Shown here in pieces: positions 22,277 through 33,969 of a stretch of 64,000 nucleotides of DNA (position 1 is the first letter of the stretch; the number at the start of each line of letters is the position of its first letter). The position numbers and the translations under genes were made by a program. The stretch is from contig JBANDB010000002.1 of assembly GCA_037576215.1 (NCBI GenBank), forward strand, positions 7,502,001 to 7,566,000, in the 5' to 3' direction. The DNA is from Armillaria gallica. Taxonomy: Eukaryota > Basidiomycota > Agaricomycetes > Agaricales > Physalacriaceae. The notes under the pieces are model-generated. The model was not told the DNA's origin, did no database searches, and saw nothing but the letters and a program-made list of their open reading frames with translations.

Positions 22277-22907
22277 ATGTCAAACTTACCCTCACTCGCA
22301 AGCGTCCTATCTGCTCTACGAACATCCCAGAGGTCATCCTCGAGTTCTCTAGATGCTCTGGTTCAGCATGTCGTAGACGCCGCACCATCGACAACATATC
22401 CCATTCTCACCCCTATTCGTTACCTCGTTACTGCATTCGACAATGGTATACAGGACACCATATGTGAATTCATGGTAATATGAAGATTTGGCATGGATCC
22501 CATAGAGCATGGGCCACTGGAACCCAATGAACGTGTCCAAAAATCTTCCTATATCCAGCTTCGGAAATATTACATATACGCAAGGGACGAACTAATACCA
22601 GCCATCGAAACGAACCTCACAAAAATCGAGCCGCTACTCATTACCGAGCTACATAGATCCCCCGCACTCGTTGAATTCTTCCTCCGTTTCATAAAGAAAC
22701 TCCCCGGGTGTTGGTGTGTGGTCCGGTCGCATCGACCTTCTCGACGACATCCCAATCATCTTTTCCTCGCTCCGAAGTTCATTGCGGGCAGTCTTGGTGT
22801 GCCTTGAATACCTCGAGCGCCATGCGCATAATGTCCTCACTCGTTCCGTTGACACGGATTGGGTAAACCACCATCGAGGCTGCACGGATATGTTTTGGTG
22901 CTTGTGA
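22277..22907 (+). CDS. Hypothetical fungal protein, possibly broken
   Basis: Unrecognised. ATG 22277 begins MSNLPSLASVLSALRTSQRS and reads to about 22470. A short gap, probably an intron, leads to ERVQKSSYIQLRKYYIYARD and LIPAIETNLTKIEPLLITEL. Near 22705 the frame changes to GVGVWSGRIDLLDDIPIIF and LRAVLVCLEYLERHAHNVLT, ending about 22907. The composition is that of a helical soluble protein. The change near 22705 lacks an obvious intron, so this may be a decaying gene. It could also be one locus with the preceding gene. Confidence 0.4.
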
Positions 22908-23146
22908 GTCATTGATACAGCTGAACTGGGGTCTATGTGCACATACCAAGATGCCAGGGTACCTTCCTGCATATGTTGCCTCTCCCTATTCTACTTGGAA
23001 GCTTTCTTGCCTGGCCTGGCCGGGGAATCGGAATACCTGTGGTTTCAAAATAAAGCTATCTTCTTTGTGATTCAGGTGTGGTTTAATGTCGCGACATAAG
23101 TTGGTGAGCGCAGGGTGGACTGACTTGCCTTTCCCCGGTTTAGTCG

Positions 23147-23302
23147 CCGTATCCTAGAGGTGCGGGGGTGGCGCAGTGACCTTGGCGGAATGGACATGAA
23201 CAATTCATTACTCGGCTGGCTCCTATGTCCTGTCCTCTCGCGCTGCAATGATGGATGATGATTCTCAGAGCACTGTACCGATTTGTCTCCCTCGGGTAAT
23301 GA
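23147..23302 (+). repeat. Outer inverted repeat, left copy
   Basis: The first 34 bp (to 23180) match the reverse complement of 27729-27762 with one mismatch, and the last part (around ATGGATGATGATTC ... GGGTAATGA) matches 27600-27650 inverted. The middle is diverged. The sequence GGTGGCGCAGTGAC resembles a pol III A-box, so a tRNA-derived SINE pair is one reading; terminal repeats of an outer transposon are the other. Confidence 0.55.
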
Positions 23303-23413
23303 GGTCGGAATAACTGAAACGCTTTCGGAACAAGATTCGATACTACCGCCTTTTTATATCCTTGAGAATGATGGTCTACTTTTGTACTATAGGAAAGATC
23401 CCAAAATGACCTA

Positions 23414-23437
23414 CTGTATAATTTCGATCGGTTCGTC
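23414..23437 (+). repeat. Left terminal inverted repeat
   Basis: Begins CTGTATAATTTCGATCGG; identical to the reverse complement of 27141-27164. TA precedes it at 23412-23413. Confidence 0.85.
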
Positions 23438-23443
23438 AGGCCG

Positions 23444-23457
23444 TGTGACCTGTGACC
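23444..23457 (+). repeat. Subterminal TGTGACCTGTGACC motif, left
   Basis: Internal direct repeat of TGTGACC. The same 14-mer occurs twice near the right end (27082-27095 and 27127-27140) in the same orientation on the plus strand, so the two ends face it oppositely. Confidence 0.6.
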
Positions 23458-23560
23458 ATGTTGACGAAATTTTGGGTTCGTCGTCACCTAGATATTGCTG
23501 TGACCAACCAGAAATTTTCGTCAAACCAGGTACCTACTTGGGCACCAGTACCCCGCAGAG

Positions 23561-23639
23561 TGATATATCAATGACTGCCAGATACCGTAAACCGTGATAT
23601 ATCAATCGCCTAGTTCTACCGTGAGTGTTTGATATATCA
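23561..23639. repeat. Three TGATATATCA palindromes, left end
   Basis: Exact copies at 23561-23570, 23595-23604 and 23630-23639, with start-to-start spacing of 34 and 35 bp. They are mirrored by a triplet at the right end. Likely protein-binding iterons (transposase or host factor). Confidence 0.7.
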
Positions 23640-26600
23640 GCTGCAGTCGCTGATCAAAAACGTCAAAAAGGGTGCTTTTCAGGTGGACAGGCTTGCTCAC
23701 TGTCTGTGACGTGGAGCTCACCTGCTCTGCGCCTTAGGTGAAGCGACGCTTGCCGACGGGCTCTAAAAATGGCTGTTGGATCGTGCCAGGGATCTCAGAT
23801 TCCATTCGAAGACGTTCACTGCTCCAAATTGGACTTCAGGCACATATCACGTCGCTTACTTGTCCTTAATATCTGTTACTACGTCCGCTATCGCCGATTA
23901 TATCCGAAACTTGTGAAGAAGAGGGAAGGCTCATCAATTAGAGAAAGCCCGATCTGCCACTGTAACGGGTGGGCAAGGACTATTTCGTCGCTGCGACCAA
24001 ACCAAGCGTGCGACAGCGCCTTCATTCGACAATGAAGGCAAACGAAGAGTCTTCCGGGGCTGCTTCGTCTATGATTGATTCGTCTGTTAGGGCGTTCATT
24101 CAGTGTTCGACTGCACGGTCCAAATCAGTTTCGTATAAGTTCCCTCAGCCCCCCTCCATGTATCGGCATCCTCCGACACTTTTTGCTACTCATCCTAGGA
24201 GAATAACTGTTCAGATTCTTCGGAACGGATCCCAGGGAACAGTACAATAAAGGGTGCCATCCGATTTGTGTTGTTGACTTTCCGGGCGCAGCTTTCAGAT
24301 TAAACAGTGTCTCCTGCAACCATTTCCTTGCCTTTTCCTGGGCCCTCCCCTTAGTTTTCTTACAAGACGGAATTTGTGGGTTGCTTGGAAACCAGTACGG
24401 AGGGTTATGTTATTGTGCCACGCATCCGACGGTGTCAACTACAGCCTGATAGTGTGTCTCCGAAGTTAGCCATGGATGCTTCATTTTTGTCTCACCTCTA
24501 ACGGTTCGATTTGCATTGCAAGTCGTCTTCTATTTGTTTGGCGCGAACTGACTGCAAAGCTTGGAGCAGGTACATTTACTGTTGCTGTAGCGGTTTACAT
24601 TTGCTGGGCAGCGGTATATCAATTAACCAGCCTCGAGTCGAACATATCAGCACTTGGCGCCTTCTCAATTCTATCCTTATTACGTCCTTTGCTGACGATT
24701 CATTATATCCCGAGACGACACAGAATTTGACCCCAGTGAGTATCCCATTTGTGATTCGGTAGTTTTCTCTCAGAGTAGTGTAAATATACTGCTGCAATTA
24801 CCAATTGTCATCTGGTTGGAGTGAGCTCAGCATATAGTAAACTTTCTGTTATTCTCCGTATGTCGGAATGCATTGTTAGGGAAGAAAGTCTGGTTAAGAG
24901 TAGCAACATTTCAATTCTGAATGATGCAGCCGAGGCCTGTTAAGCATTCTGCGAGTATATGATATTTATTTCTTCATGCCACATCCCATAGTTACATCGA
25001 AAATCATTGTCGGTAAAGTGCATTTTGAATGGATTTGCTGATTTCGGAGCTTCGTCTGACGAAAATTAATGCCTTGCCCTAGCGACTTCGTAGGCTTATG
25101 AAAATATGTTCAATAATAACAAATAATCATTATTTAACGGACAGAAAACATCAGCACCGTGTCAGTGTCTTTCTGCAACACGTAGAGTAAAAAGACCTTA
25201 GTAGTATGGAGGATTTGTGCTTTGACATGGGAAATATATACTCAGTGGAGCTGTAATAGAGGAGTTTAGGTCATTAATACCTGCATAAAATGCTTACACC
25301 CTCATTGATACCGTGATACCTAGAGATTTGAGTAAAAGCCAGTGAATATGTCGGGGCAAGTTCAACGCAAGATCCGGTTCAAGCAATACCTGACTGGCCG
25401 AACCAATAGGATTTATCGGCTTCTTCCGATCAATCCCAACCAACGTTGACCTCGTTGACTACTACCATGACCTTGCGTTAACCTACCCACCTCAAATTGA
25501 CCCTCGTCCCCAATTACCGGACGGACAGCTGGACGACATATTTCCAGACATATTTCCCCAGACTTGTCCGGTGATACCCCAACAATTTGTGGTGTCTTCA
25601 AGGACTTGAAGCGAGGAGTCCGAGCAATCAAACCCAGTGAACTGCGAGATGTACACGGTACGCTTGTCATATTCTTATGTCAGTACCATTAACACCTGGA
25701 CATCTGACATCGCTAGGAGTAGAGAGGATTACAACGTGAGGACCAGCAAGCATGTACAAAACTGCCGGCGCCTCGTGCAGTGGTTACTATGGGTTCACTG
25801 CGCTCAGAAGTTCAGCACCTCACAGATACCAATCTCGAGTATGAACAGGTAGATTTCCTTGTTCTTTGGTAGGTGCTGGAGGCGCATATTCAACGAAGCG
25901 GGTCACCGGTCAAGGTAATCGTGTTCCATTCAATATCTGCTGCCGCAGAATTGACATTTTTTTTAGCAACAACTCGGGTGCTATAACATCACAACCTGTA
26001 TCGTTAACCGTGCGGCTTCAAGATCGACACTACAACGTCTATCCAGTATCCAGTACCGTTCATGCAGATTTCCTCGCTTGGCAGAACACCGATTGGCGCC
26101 GATCCCGAACAGGACTCCTGCCATCAGCGAACTACAGCTTCTCTCTACAAGGGCAGGAAGAATGAGATGGCCACCATGGTCATCAGTCTCATGTGTCGGA
26201 GTCAAGGCGTCTTGTCCGAGTCGGTAGAGGAACATACACTCTAGACTGTGACAGTGACAGATGTCCATGCCTCTATGTTGCAAGCGTCCAAGGAAACGAG
26301 CTAGGTACTCATTTGTTATATCTAATTTTTCTTCCTGCTTGCGCGTCATTCTTTACGTTTTATGTTTTATGTTCCAACTGAGTTGCATTTTCACTTGCTA
26401 TCAATAATCTAATGCTGACCTGTAATATATAATATACATCTGTTTCCGGTTTAGAATTTGGTCTGGGGGTAGAAACGGAAAAGCACTGACATGGAAAAAC
26501 ACACATAGTACGTAATTCGAAAACATCATAATACATTGAGCTCGGATATGATCTGTATTCTATGTGGCGATTGCGGATCTAGGCACTGCCTAGTAAAAGC

Positions 26601-26831
26601 AGCGGGGGAACGCTAGAGGGAAGACGTCCAGTAGAAGACACTTGATCAGCGATCGAATTTGATCCCTGAACTTGCGGTATTTATAGGCAGATGGCAGGGC
26701 ATGCCATCACGTTTTAGGACAGAGGAGGCGCACTGTCGGGAGTGCTTGTCGACGGACGAGGGCGGAGAACCGACGTTGAGCGAGCACGTAATTTTGGTGA
26801 CGGAAGCAGTCACGGGATGCCCGTATGCAGT
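23640..26831. other. Interior of the TIR element, no gene recognised
   Basis: Only open frames below about 125 codons are present on either strand. One short stretch at 24536-24620 is strongly hydrophobic (TFTVAVAVYICWAAVYQLTS) and could be a membrane-segment remnant. The interval 25340-25480 reads open for a short way and then meets several stops. No DDE-transposase signature was seen. Confidence 0.45.
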
Positions 26832-26911
26832 TGATATATCAACCCGTTGACTGTAGGATCAGTGTATTGATACATCATGGCCATGTATATCTAACAGTCT
26901 TTGATATATCA
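26832..26911. repeat. Three TGATATATCA-type palindromes, right end
   Basis: Copies at 26832-26841 and 26902-26911 are exact; the middle one at 26868-26877 is TGATACATCA. Spacing is 36 and 34 bp, mirroring the left triplet. Confidence 0.7.
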
Positions 26912-27081
26912 TTTGGTTAGGTGCCCTTGACTTGGGATGGCCGGGCCCCGGCATTTTGGAAGCTTGTGACACCTTTAATGCTGTATTTCATGTGTATTAA
27001 AGAGACATAAATAAATGGGTTATATCTATCCGCATTTTTCAAGCATTTTTTGAGTACAAAAATGGTTTCGTCAACGGCGCT

Positions 27082-27140
27082 TGTGACCTGTGACCAGTAC
27101 CAAAATCCGTCGCCGTCAAGGGGGTCTGTGACCTGTGACC
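27082..27140 (+). repeat. Two subterminal TGTGACCTGTGACC motifs, right
   Basis: The 14-mer is at 27082-27095 and 27127-27140, the second abutting the right TIR. Confidence 0.6.
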
Positions 27141-27164
27141 GACGAACCGATCGAAATTATACAG
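27141..27164 (-). repeat. Right terminal inverted repeat
   Basis: Perfect reverse complement of 23414-23437; followed by TA at 27165-27166. Confidence 0.85.
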
Positions 27165-27599
27165 TACCTTGTCTTCCTCCCGTATTTCCCGGGTGATTCC
27201 TTCTTGGTCTTGCAGTCTGACTAGTTCGACACATCAGTTCTTGAAAAAAAAAAGTATACCTATTGTTTCTCAGGAATCATCTGCGGAGGCAAATCCAACA
27301 GCATGTCCAAAAAAGGCATTCAACGCTCGGAGGTTTGAAATTCACCTCCTGCATTTCTTGTTTTTGTTAACGAGCTTACTGCAGTGCGGCAAGTTTGACG
27401 CCAGCGATGTGATTGTTCTGTGTTGCTACCAATCATGAAACAATCATCTAAGCATCCAAGGGCTTGCCGCTTTTCTACCATAATGCGGGCGATCAATCAC
27501 TCCAATTACACTGGCTTCGACAGACCCAGGCGAATCGGTCAAACAGATATTTGAACAACAGCAACGAATTTATTTAAAATAAAATAAAAAAAGAGTGGG

Positions 27600-27762
27600 T
27601 CATTACCCCGACGACATCCCGGATACATTCCCCTAAGAATCATCATCCATTACTGCAGCTGGACTCCTCAAGAGGGGGCGAATTAAAGGCCGACCGGGTC
27701 AGGGCCGCAACGGACGCAGCTCACCGAAGTCACTGCGCCACCCCCGCACCACTAGGATACGG
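27600..27762 (-). repeat. Outer inverted repeat, right copy
   Basis: Inverted partner of 23147-23302. Read on the minus strand it is followed by a T-rich run (about 27575-27595), which would fit a SINE tail as well as an old TIR. Confidence 0.55.
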
Positions 27763-27831
27763 GACCCTTTCTCAGGATGGCCGCCAAAGTAACAGCCCAC
27801 GATTATTACCAACATATCTCCGACCTGGTGT

Positions 27832-28338
27832 TCAGAGTTTTGTTTTTTGCACCACCGGCTGGGGTGATCTAAGACATCTCAAATAGGAAAGATGTTGCGT
27901 TCTGTCTATTAACGAAGTTGTGTCGCCGCCTGCGTTGTCGTAGCGAGGATATAGGACTGGCCAATCTTCGTCCGCGGAATCAAATACGGAGGAATAAACG
28001 TTTCCCGTGTGCCAGATCTCTCTAGAACGGGTCACGATGTCAGCATGACACTCATTGGCCTGTTTGGCGATCGAAACCACCAACAGGTCCCGAAAGATCC
28101 AGCGCAATGATAAACTTTCCGTCAAAATAAGAGAGGCGGATGCGGGGACGCGTTGAGAATTCAGCACACATTGAACCTCGCTGCTAACTTGTGGAACGGG
28201 ACTCGGAAACATCATGAGAGGATATTGAAACAGGAAGGACATATATTTCGACTTGAACCAGTATCCTAAACGTGCTTCTAACCTAGAAGCAAATGTGAAT
28301 ACGATGCAAATAACGTAAAATGAAACAGGCGTACCCAA
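27832..28338 (-). CDS. Unrecognised ORF of up to 168 codons
   Basis: Open frame on the minus strand without an ATG at its 5' end; the first ATG is near 28235 (MSFLFQYPLMMF). The 5' part is hydrophobic, the rest hydrophilic (SREIWHTGNVYSSVFDSADE). No family was recognised and no intron supports it. It may be an exon of an older gene or chance. Confidence 0.2.
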   Translation of the reverse strand: MGTPVSFYVICIVFTFASRLEARLGYWFKSKYMSFLFQYPLMMFPSPVPQVSSEVQCVLNSQRVPASASLILTESLSLRWIFRDLLVVSIAKQANECHADIVTRSREIWHTGNVYSSVFDSADEDWPVLYPRYDNAGGDTTSLIDRTQHLSYLRCLRSPQPVVQKTKL

Positions 28339-28339
28339 A

Positions 28340-31010
28340 GAGAAGAAATCCCGTATTCAATCTCTCGCGGATTAGAGCCCCAACTGTGACATATTCTAGC
28401 GCGACCGCAGAGCCGGTATGCTCTCTCGGTGACTATCATGAACCAACTCGCGGATTCCCTGAACTCGGATGCGAGGACCGGAAGCTTTCGTGGCAGGAAA
28501 GCGCTGCTCGATGCGGAGTGCTCCTAAGCGTGTCATGCTGTCAAGGTTTTGCCTGCAGCAAATATGGCGGCATGCGCGTACCTATACATTGTGCATACCA
28601 AACCCTTCCCCCAGCAAAAACCATTACTATGCATTACGGCAAGTAAAAAAGGCCCGCCTTGCTGGAGGTTAGCTGGAAAAGCTGGATTCGAATAGAGGAA
28701 GGTTCTCACACCAGGTACCATCGTGAATTCCACTCTCATGTTCGTAAGCTCTCCATTTACACTCTCGCATTTGGCGTCGCTTCTTCCTCAGTAATCGTTC
28801 CTCGTACTTGCACTGGTTTTTTTCTGGGAGACGCCTGATGAGATGTATAACGAGCATCGACAGAGCTCTCGCACCTTTCCATAATACCAGGGTTCACAGT
28901 AGGGCAGGAGCGAGAACACCATCCTGCACCTACGCCACTAAGCGGGATCTGCCCTTCCTGCCCTCCGCGCCTTGATTATGATGTCTTGACAATCCCTGCG
29001 CCAGAGGTTGCGCTTGGTCGAAAGACCGTCGCCTTGCAATGATACGACGCCTGACACTGGAATCGGTGCTTAGCTGAAAATGTGGAGAGACGAAAACCGG
29101 AGAGTAAGTACTGGCCAGTGGAATGGGAGATCCAGAGACGCACGAAAATTTCCTCCTCACTACCACCTTGGCCTCGGCGTTGTTCCATGGACGTTCTCTC
29201 CAGGACCACTCCACCACTATTCACAGGTCCAGCGCAGACAAGGTCGTCCGACAGTTTTGGTGCATCGTGGTCTGCTGCTCACTGTTTGAGGTCGGAAAAC
29301 GCGTCGAGGGCTACCCTGCTGGCCAAATCTTAATGATACTATGGTTATCGCTCTTGCCAATGTTTGAGCGAAGAAAAATACCTGAGCAGATCATCGGATA
29401 GCTTGGCTCTAACGTGAATATCTAGTCGACCAACGAAAAAGGTAAGGCAAGACTAGACTGGCGGTAAGTGGTGGTGATGGCGGCGGCGGCGAAAGCGTTC
29501 GGAACAAACTCCGCTTCAACATCAGCCGTGAGGCACTTCGAGGCATCTGCTGCCTGCAAGCCACGATGACGACATTGACATCGGCTTTCTCAGCTTCAAC
29601 GTCCTATCTACGTGGTGCGTCGGTTGACACGACGAGGCCGAATCCCTGACGCAATACTGTCCTGGTTGGGTGTATACACTTCTCCGTCCGTTCCTTGCAT
29701 CATGGCCTTTTCCAATCTGCTACCATCAATCTCGGGGCTCAGAGAGCGAAGGATTCTGCTAGGATGAACCCTGCGTGACTAGTACTGACTGCACGAGATG
29801 AAGCGAAGGGAAAGCATGCTCTGGTCCGTACGTTGATTACCAGATTTACGGCCCGACTAATCCTTGTCGTTTCACAGACACAGATTGACATTAGCTACTA
29901 CAAGGCCAAGTTATGAATCATTGATCTCGCAGGCTTTCAGGACCTTCTCTTAAAAGGTTCGGTCTGGTGAGTACCGTGCATTCCATACCACCGTGTGCAA
30001 ACCTCATTGCTCCCAACTAGACTGGACTGTGATGAACACTTCTTCACGAAAACGGGCGCGGCACAGGACGACCACTGGCAGCTCATAAGGGATAACACGA
30101 CCTGGATCAGCGGGTATTCCAATGTCGCCGATAATCCCTCCAACTTTAGCACGTACGATGTCCCTGCTATACAACCGTCTATTCGAATTTGCACGTACGC
30201 CTCTATTTCCGACACGTATGTCGCGCGGCGGGTTCTCTACAAAGTACTTTTTGCGGGAAGGCCACGGCGAAGCAAAAGTGAGCCATCCAATATCCCTTCT
30301 ATGTTCTCTAATCGCAGACCCGCGTCTAGAGAGAGGACAATATTGTGTGTCTATGCTGGAGGACATGAGAGGTATACCTGATTGCAACACTGTCGATTGG
30401 ATGCCCGGTGTTGGCCATGATGCTGAGGGAACGGTGGCAAGTAACGGATGCACAAAATGATCTAGTCTCTTGCTTTTCGTATGCAACCGTGTCGACCAGG
30501 TAGTTCGTCACTCTAGAGATGGCGGGACGCTTGAATCCGAGCTCGATTGCACCCTTCTGAATGTTGATCCTAAAGAGGCACCCGTGTCCAAACGTTCAAG
30601 AGACTCAGTTCTGCTTCAGCCTTCGTCGTCATCTGGGGCACCTCGGCCTTTTTAGTCCACCCTGTTTCTGACAGCGGAATCCAAGCTGAGATGAATGTTC
30701 AAGGCGGCAATTAGTGGGTGGTTTGATGCTAGGAAGGGAGAAGGGGATTTCTATGCCTTTTAGAGGTGGGCGAGATTCGCCATCCGTTTTGCGCAATAGC
30801 GATCCGACACCGGTGAAAACCTGGCTACAAGTCATCCCAATTTGTCTCTATATTTCTTGGAAAAATTCTATTCGACATAGAGTTTAAATTGGACAAGTGT
30901 CTTGTTTTGCGTTGTGACGGTGCTCAGGAGAATCCGTGGGATGTCGGTCCGTGGCCTCGCGCTCTGGAGGTGCGGTCACACGATGAACGCGTCGCTCCCC
31001 AATCGTTCAG
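28340..31010. other. No gene recognised
   Basis: Several overlapping open frames of 90-160 codons occur on both strands, for example 30004-30486 minus and 29995-30381 plus. They overlap one another, have no motif and no consistent splice signals, so none is called. Degenerate sequence is likely, given the element to the left and the pseudogenes to the right. Confidence 0.35.
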
Positions 31011-31292
31011 ATGCGCGCCCAGTCATCGATGACTGACACCCGAGATAGTACGCCATTTCCCAATCCTTTTTCGAGGAAGTCCGTGCTTTACGATCGGGAA
31101 CCTATGCCCGTTAAGGAGAGTACATCTATCTCCCTTAGGGCAGCGTCCCTTAAGCGGGAGAATACCCAGACTAAGGAGCCGGCTTCCAGAAACAGCAAAG
31201 ATAGTACTTCCGTCCCGCGCTTTCGCAAGGACAGGCCGGAGTTGAAGGTGTTCAAAGAGAAATTCCTCAGAGATCGATTCCGGGCTTTCTAA
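31011..31292 (+). CDS. Small basic hydrophilic ORF (93 aa)
   Basis: ATG 31011 (MRAQSSMTDTRDSTPF) to a stop at 31290-31292. Rich in Ser, Lys, Arg and Glu, with no hydrophobic core, so it would be disordered. No homologue is recognised; it could be a single-exon remnant. Low support. Confidence 0.22.
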   Translation: MRAQSSMTDTRDSTPFPNPFSRKSVLYDREPMPVKESTSISLRAASLKRENTQTKEPASRNSKDSTSVPRFRKDRPELKVFKEKFLRDRFRAF

Positions 31293-31699
31293 TCCAGGTA
31301 TGACTACTTCATTCCATCGTTCTTCGTTTATTCAGATTTTTTATACAGGTTGATATGTCTGTCAATTATTGCCAATGTACAGCGTCGGGTACATTACTAG
31401 AATAGCATAAGACTTCCGTTCACATCCCTTTTACAACACTTCCTAAGATACCACACCGAGCATTTCTGCCTAACCGTTTGATCTAGAAGATCGGCCTGCA
31501 ATCTTGTCACCTTCGGAACAGTCTTCGCGCATATTGATTTTCCAGGTTAGCCTTCGGTTTTGATCCTCCTTTCGGATCTGCAGAATTGATTGTATTGACT
31601 AGAGTGCCAGCTCAGGGCCATAATACCGAACCCTTTTGGCCCTCTACGGAGTCGGTACCATCGAGAGTGAAGGCAAGGGCATCCAGACGTAGAGGTACA

Positions 31700-33060
31700 T
31701 GTCTTACGTATGTACGATCTTTCTATTAACCATATCTGCTCACATTATTTGAAGCCCCTTGGACCGCTCACTATCACTATCGGTGGTTCTGTTTGTATGG
31801 CCTGGGTACTCCATCTGATGTCCCTTGGATGTCGCTTGAGGAAAAGCGGATGCCAAATACGCGGATTATGGAAAGTCAGAGCGGACAGGTACAACGGTGT
31901 GGAAGTGGTATCAGGTTTGGGAATGTCTGGTAGATCCATGTGTACGGACGTTGGGCACGTTTATTCAGTTACGCACGGTGCTGACTTCTTTCACAGTTTT
32001 ATTGTTCTGGCTTGAAAGGACTGCTAGGCTTGTTTAATTTGTTTCCACGGGCTAATGGCTCGACAGGTAACTAGCGGTGGTCTTACAGCATTCAGGAATA
32101 TCATCAAGGCAAGCTTTGGCTTCAGCACGTATCCTTCCGTCTTGAAAAGAACGATAATATTCTAATTTATCCTGACCTTGTACAGCGCCACTTCAAGTAA
32201 TTCCATACAGTATACCCAAGAACATCATCTGCGTCACCAGCTTGGTTATTGCTGGAATAGTAGGTGGTTCCTCTCTTCGTCACCTGCAGCAGGGCGCTAA
32301 GTCGAATGGATAGGTGACGTCAAGGTGGAAAAACCTGCGGCTGTAGTACATTATGGCAATTGCAACTATCCCAGCGATTGTTGGTTTTCTTGGTGAGGCT
32401 CTTATCGAGACGAGGGAATCGACAAAGGTCTGGATTTTTCTGAATTTTAATTCGTCCTCTGATCATGCTATTGCAGTGGACAAAACGGGGGATGTATTGC
32501 GCTATCTTACGTCGAATATAATCTCCGTACTATCTGTACAATGACTCGCGATAGTTGCCAGCCGTCTCCAGTCCAATCTTGGGGTGGACACTGATTACGT
32601 CCAATGTTCCCGGTCGCACCAAGCGAATAGTCATCTCCTCATTTAATTTCGTCTGGTATGGCTTAACCACAAATTTCGTTGCCTGCGACTGACAGCGCTT
32701 TCATATTACCTGTGTCGGCAGTATGTGTGGATCACAGATATTCAAGTCGAAAGACGCGGTAAGCGCTGTCCCTCCTTGCGCCTCTGTTTGATAACATACT
32801 ACCTTTTCAGCCAACGTACACATCTGGGGTCATCGAATGTGGGATCTGCTTCAGGATCGACTTCCTTGTTATAGTCGGTACGCCTGTTCTTTTTCGACGG
32901 TGGAACTCGGGCTTATTATATGTTGAATCATAGCGGACGTCCCTTGTGTTGAGGAATAGACGACGGGATATGATGCAAGGACTCACCCAGGAGGAGAGGG
33001 AGATGCAGGGAAAGATCAATGGCGAGTCCGACGTGACAGACTTTGAGAATCCGCACGTGA
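31700..33060 (+). pseudogene. MFS transporter pseudogene, allantoate-permease (DAL5) type
   Basis: Fragments of the anion:cation-symporter MFS family appear in order but in different frames: LKPLGPLTITIGGSVCMAW and VPWMSLEEKRM (about 31750-31850), TTVWKWYQVWECLVDP (about 31892-31940), GGLTAFRNIIIKASFGFST (about 32075-32130), a PYSIPKNI-like stretch (about 32200), VPGRTKRIVISSFNFVWYG (about 32610-32660), GSMCGSQIFKSKDA (about 32720-32757), and the cytosolic tail RRRDMMQGLTQEEREMQGK ... DVTDFENPH (about 32955-33055). Relative to the family the central loop, the GRTKR loop and the C-terminal tail are all placed correctly, but stops and frame changes lie between them and the N-terminal half is not seen. 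In life such proteins import allantoate, ureidosuccinate, nicotinate or related anions across the plasma membrane. Confidence 0.65.
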
Positions 33061-33969
33061 GTCCAAATCCTTGATTTTCAGAGGTGTTCAGCGCTCAAGC
33101 GCCCATATACATAGATCATGACAGTTCCGGTACACTCTGTGAGGGACCGAAATTGTGTATTAATTTATACATTCCTGTAATTATTCTGTTAATACATAGT
33201 ATGCATCGTGTCAACGATGCAACTCACCATGTTTCTGTTCATGTCGCCTGCGCCATGAATCCCTCGGGAGATTATAACATATTTACCATCATCTTGATCC
33301 CAACGCATTCCGACTAACCTGGCCTAGTAAGCGAGGCTTGGATCGAGGACGAAGGTGTGGAATTAGACGGGCAGTACCGAAATGGAGTCAAAATCCCACG
33401 CCTCGTTCATCGTCCTGACCACTATCATCCGACGCGTCTTTTCTCTCTACCTTCCGAATTTCGACTTTTTGGTGACATCATCTGCTTTATACGGCCTATC
33501 TGACGCGACGGAGGCGTGACCGCAGGTGACAAACACCAGCTCTCGTTGGTACTGCGCGTTATTATGGTCATTCCTCTTTTCAGGTCAGCCATTGGCCTCA
33601 GTTCCCCTCCGTATCCGTTGACGCATAAACAGATCCTCGTTTCCTGGGTTAACGACGACGGAGAAAACAAGGGCATGTGGGAGCTCTCCTCTGGCAGGTT
33701 GCATCAAATCCCGTATGTGCGCAACGAGATAGTTGAACTCCTTGTAGGTTAGGTGATATCTCCATGCAACATCGCCATCCTTGTTGCAGACAGCCCAAGA
33801 TAGTGTTTCCAGTGTGTAGGAAAGGTGTATGTGGTCGATAACGGCTCAACCTAGGCAGGTAGGATCCACTCTGATCAAAACTTCTCTGAGACTGACATCC
33901 GAAAAAAGAGTAGGAACTCGGTTGTCTCTCATCTTACTTTCTCACTCTAATATTCACCAGTGAAGAGTC
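33061..33969. other. Intergenic, no gene recognised
   Basis: Short frames only. The first bases could include the last exon of the MFS pseudogene after the GTGAGT at 33057. Confidence 0.4.

Larger units (their letters stand above)
23412..27166. mobile_element. 3.75-kb TIR element, TA target site, no transposase seen
   Basis: Perfect 24-bp terminal inverted repeats (23414-23437 and 27141-27164) are flanked on both sides by TA, as in Tc1/mariner-type TA target duplication. Inside each end are GTGACCTGTGACC motifs, and further in a set of three palindromic TGATATATCA-type 10-mers about 35 bp apart. The roughly 3.2-kb interior contains only short frames and no recognisable transposase, so the element is probably non-autonomous and may carry captured or degenerate sequence. 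Superfamily is not assigned; the TA flank points to Tc1/mariner-like, but the subterminal architecture is unusual. Confidence 0.7.

Noticed and set aside
23155..23182. tRNA gene suggested by the GTGGCGCAGTG A-box-like sequence
   Set aside because: No cloverleaf, no B-box GGTTCGAATCC and no acceptor pairing.
25981..26349. 122-codon minus frame inside the TIR element
   Set aside because: No transposase signature and overlapped by other frames; not convincing as a gene.
30004..30486. 160-codon minus frame overlapping two plus frames
   Set aside because: No motif, no splice support; mutually exclusive frames in degenerate DNA.
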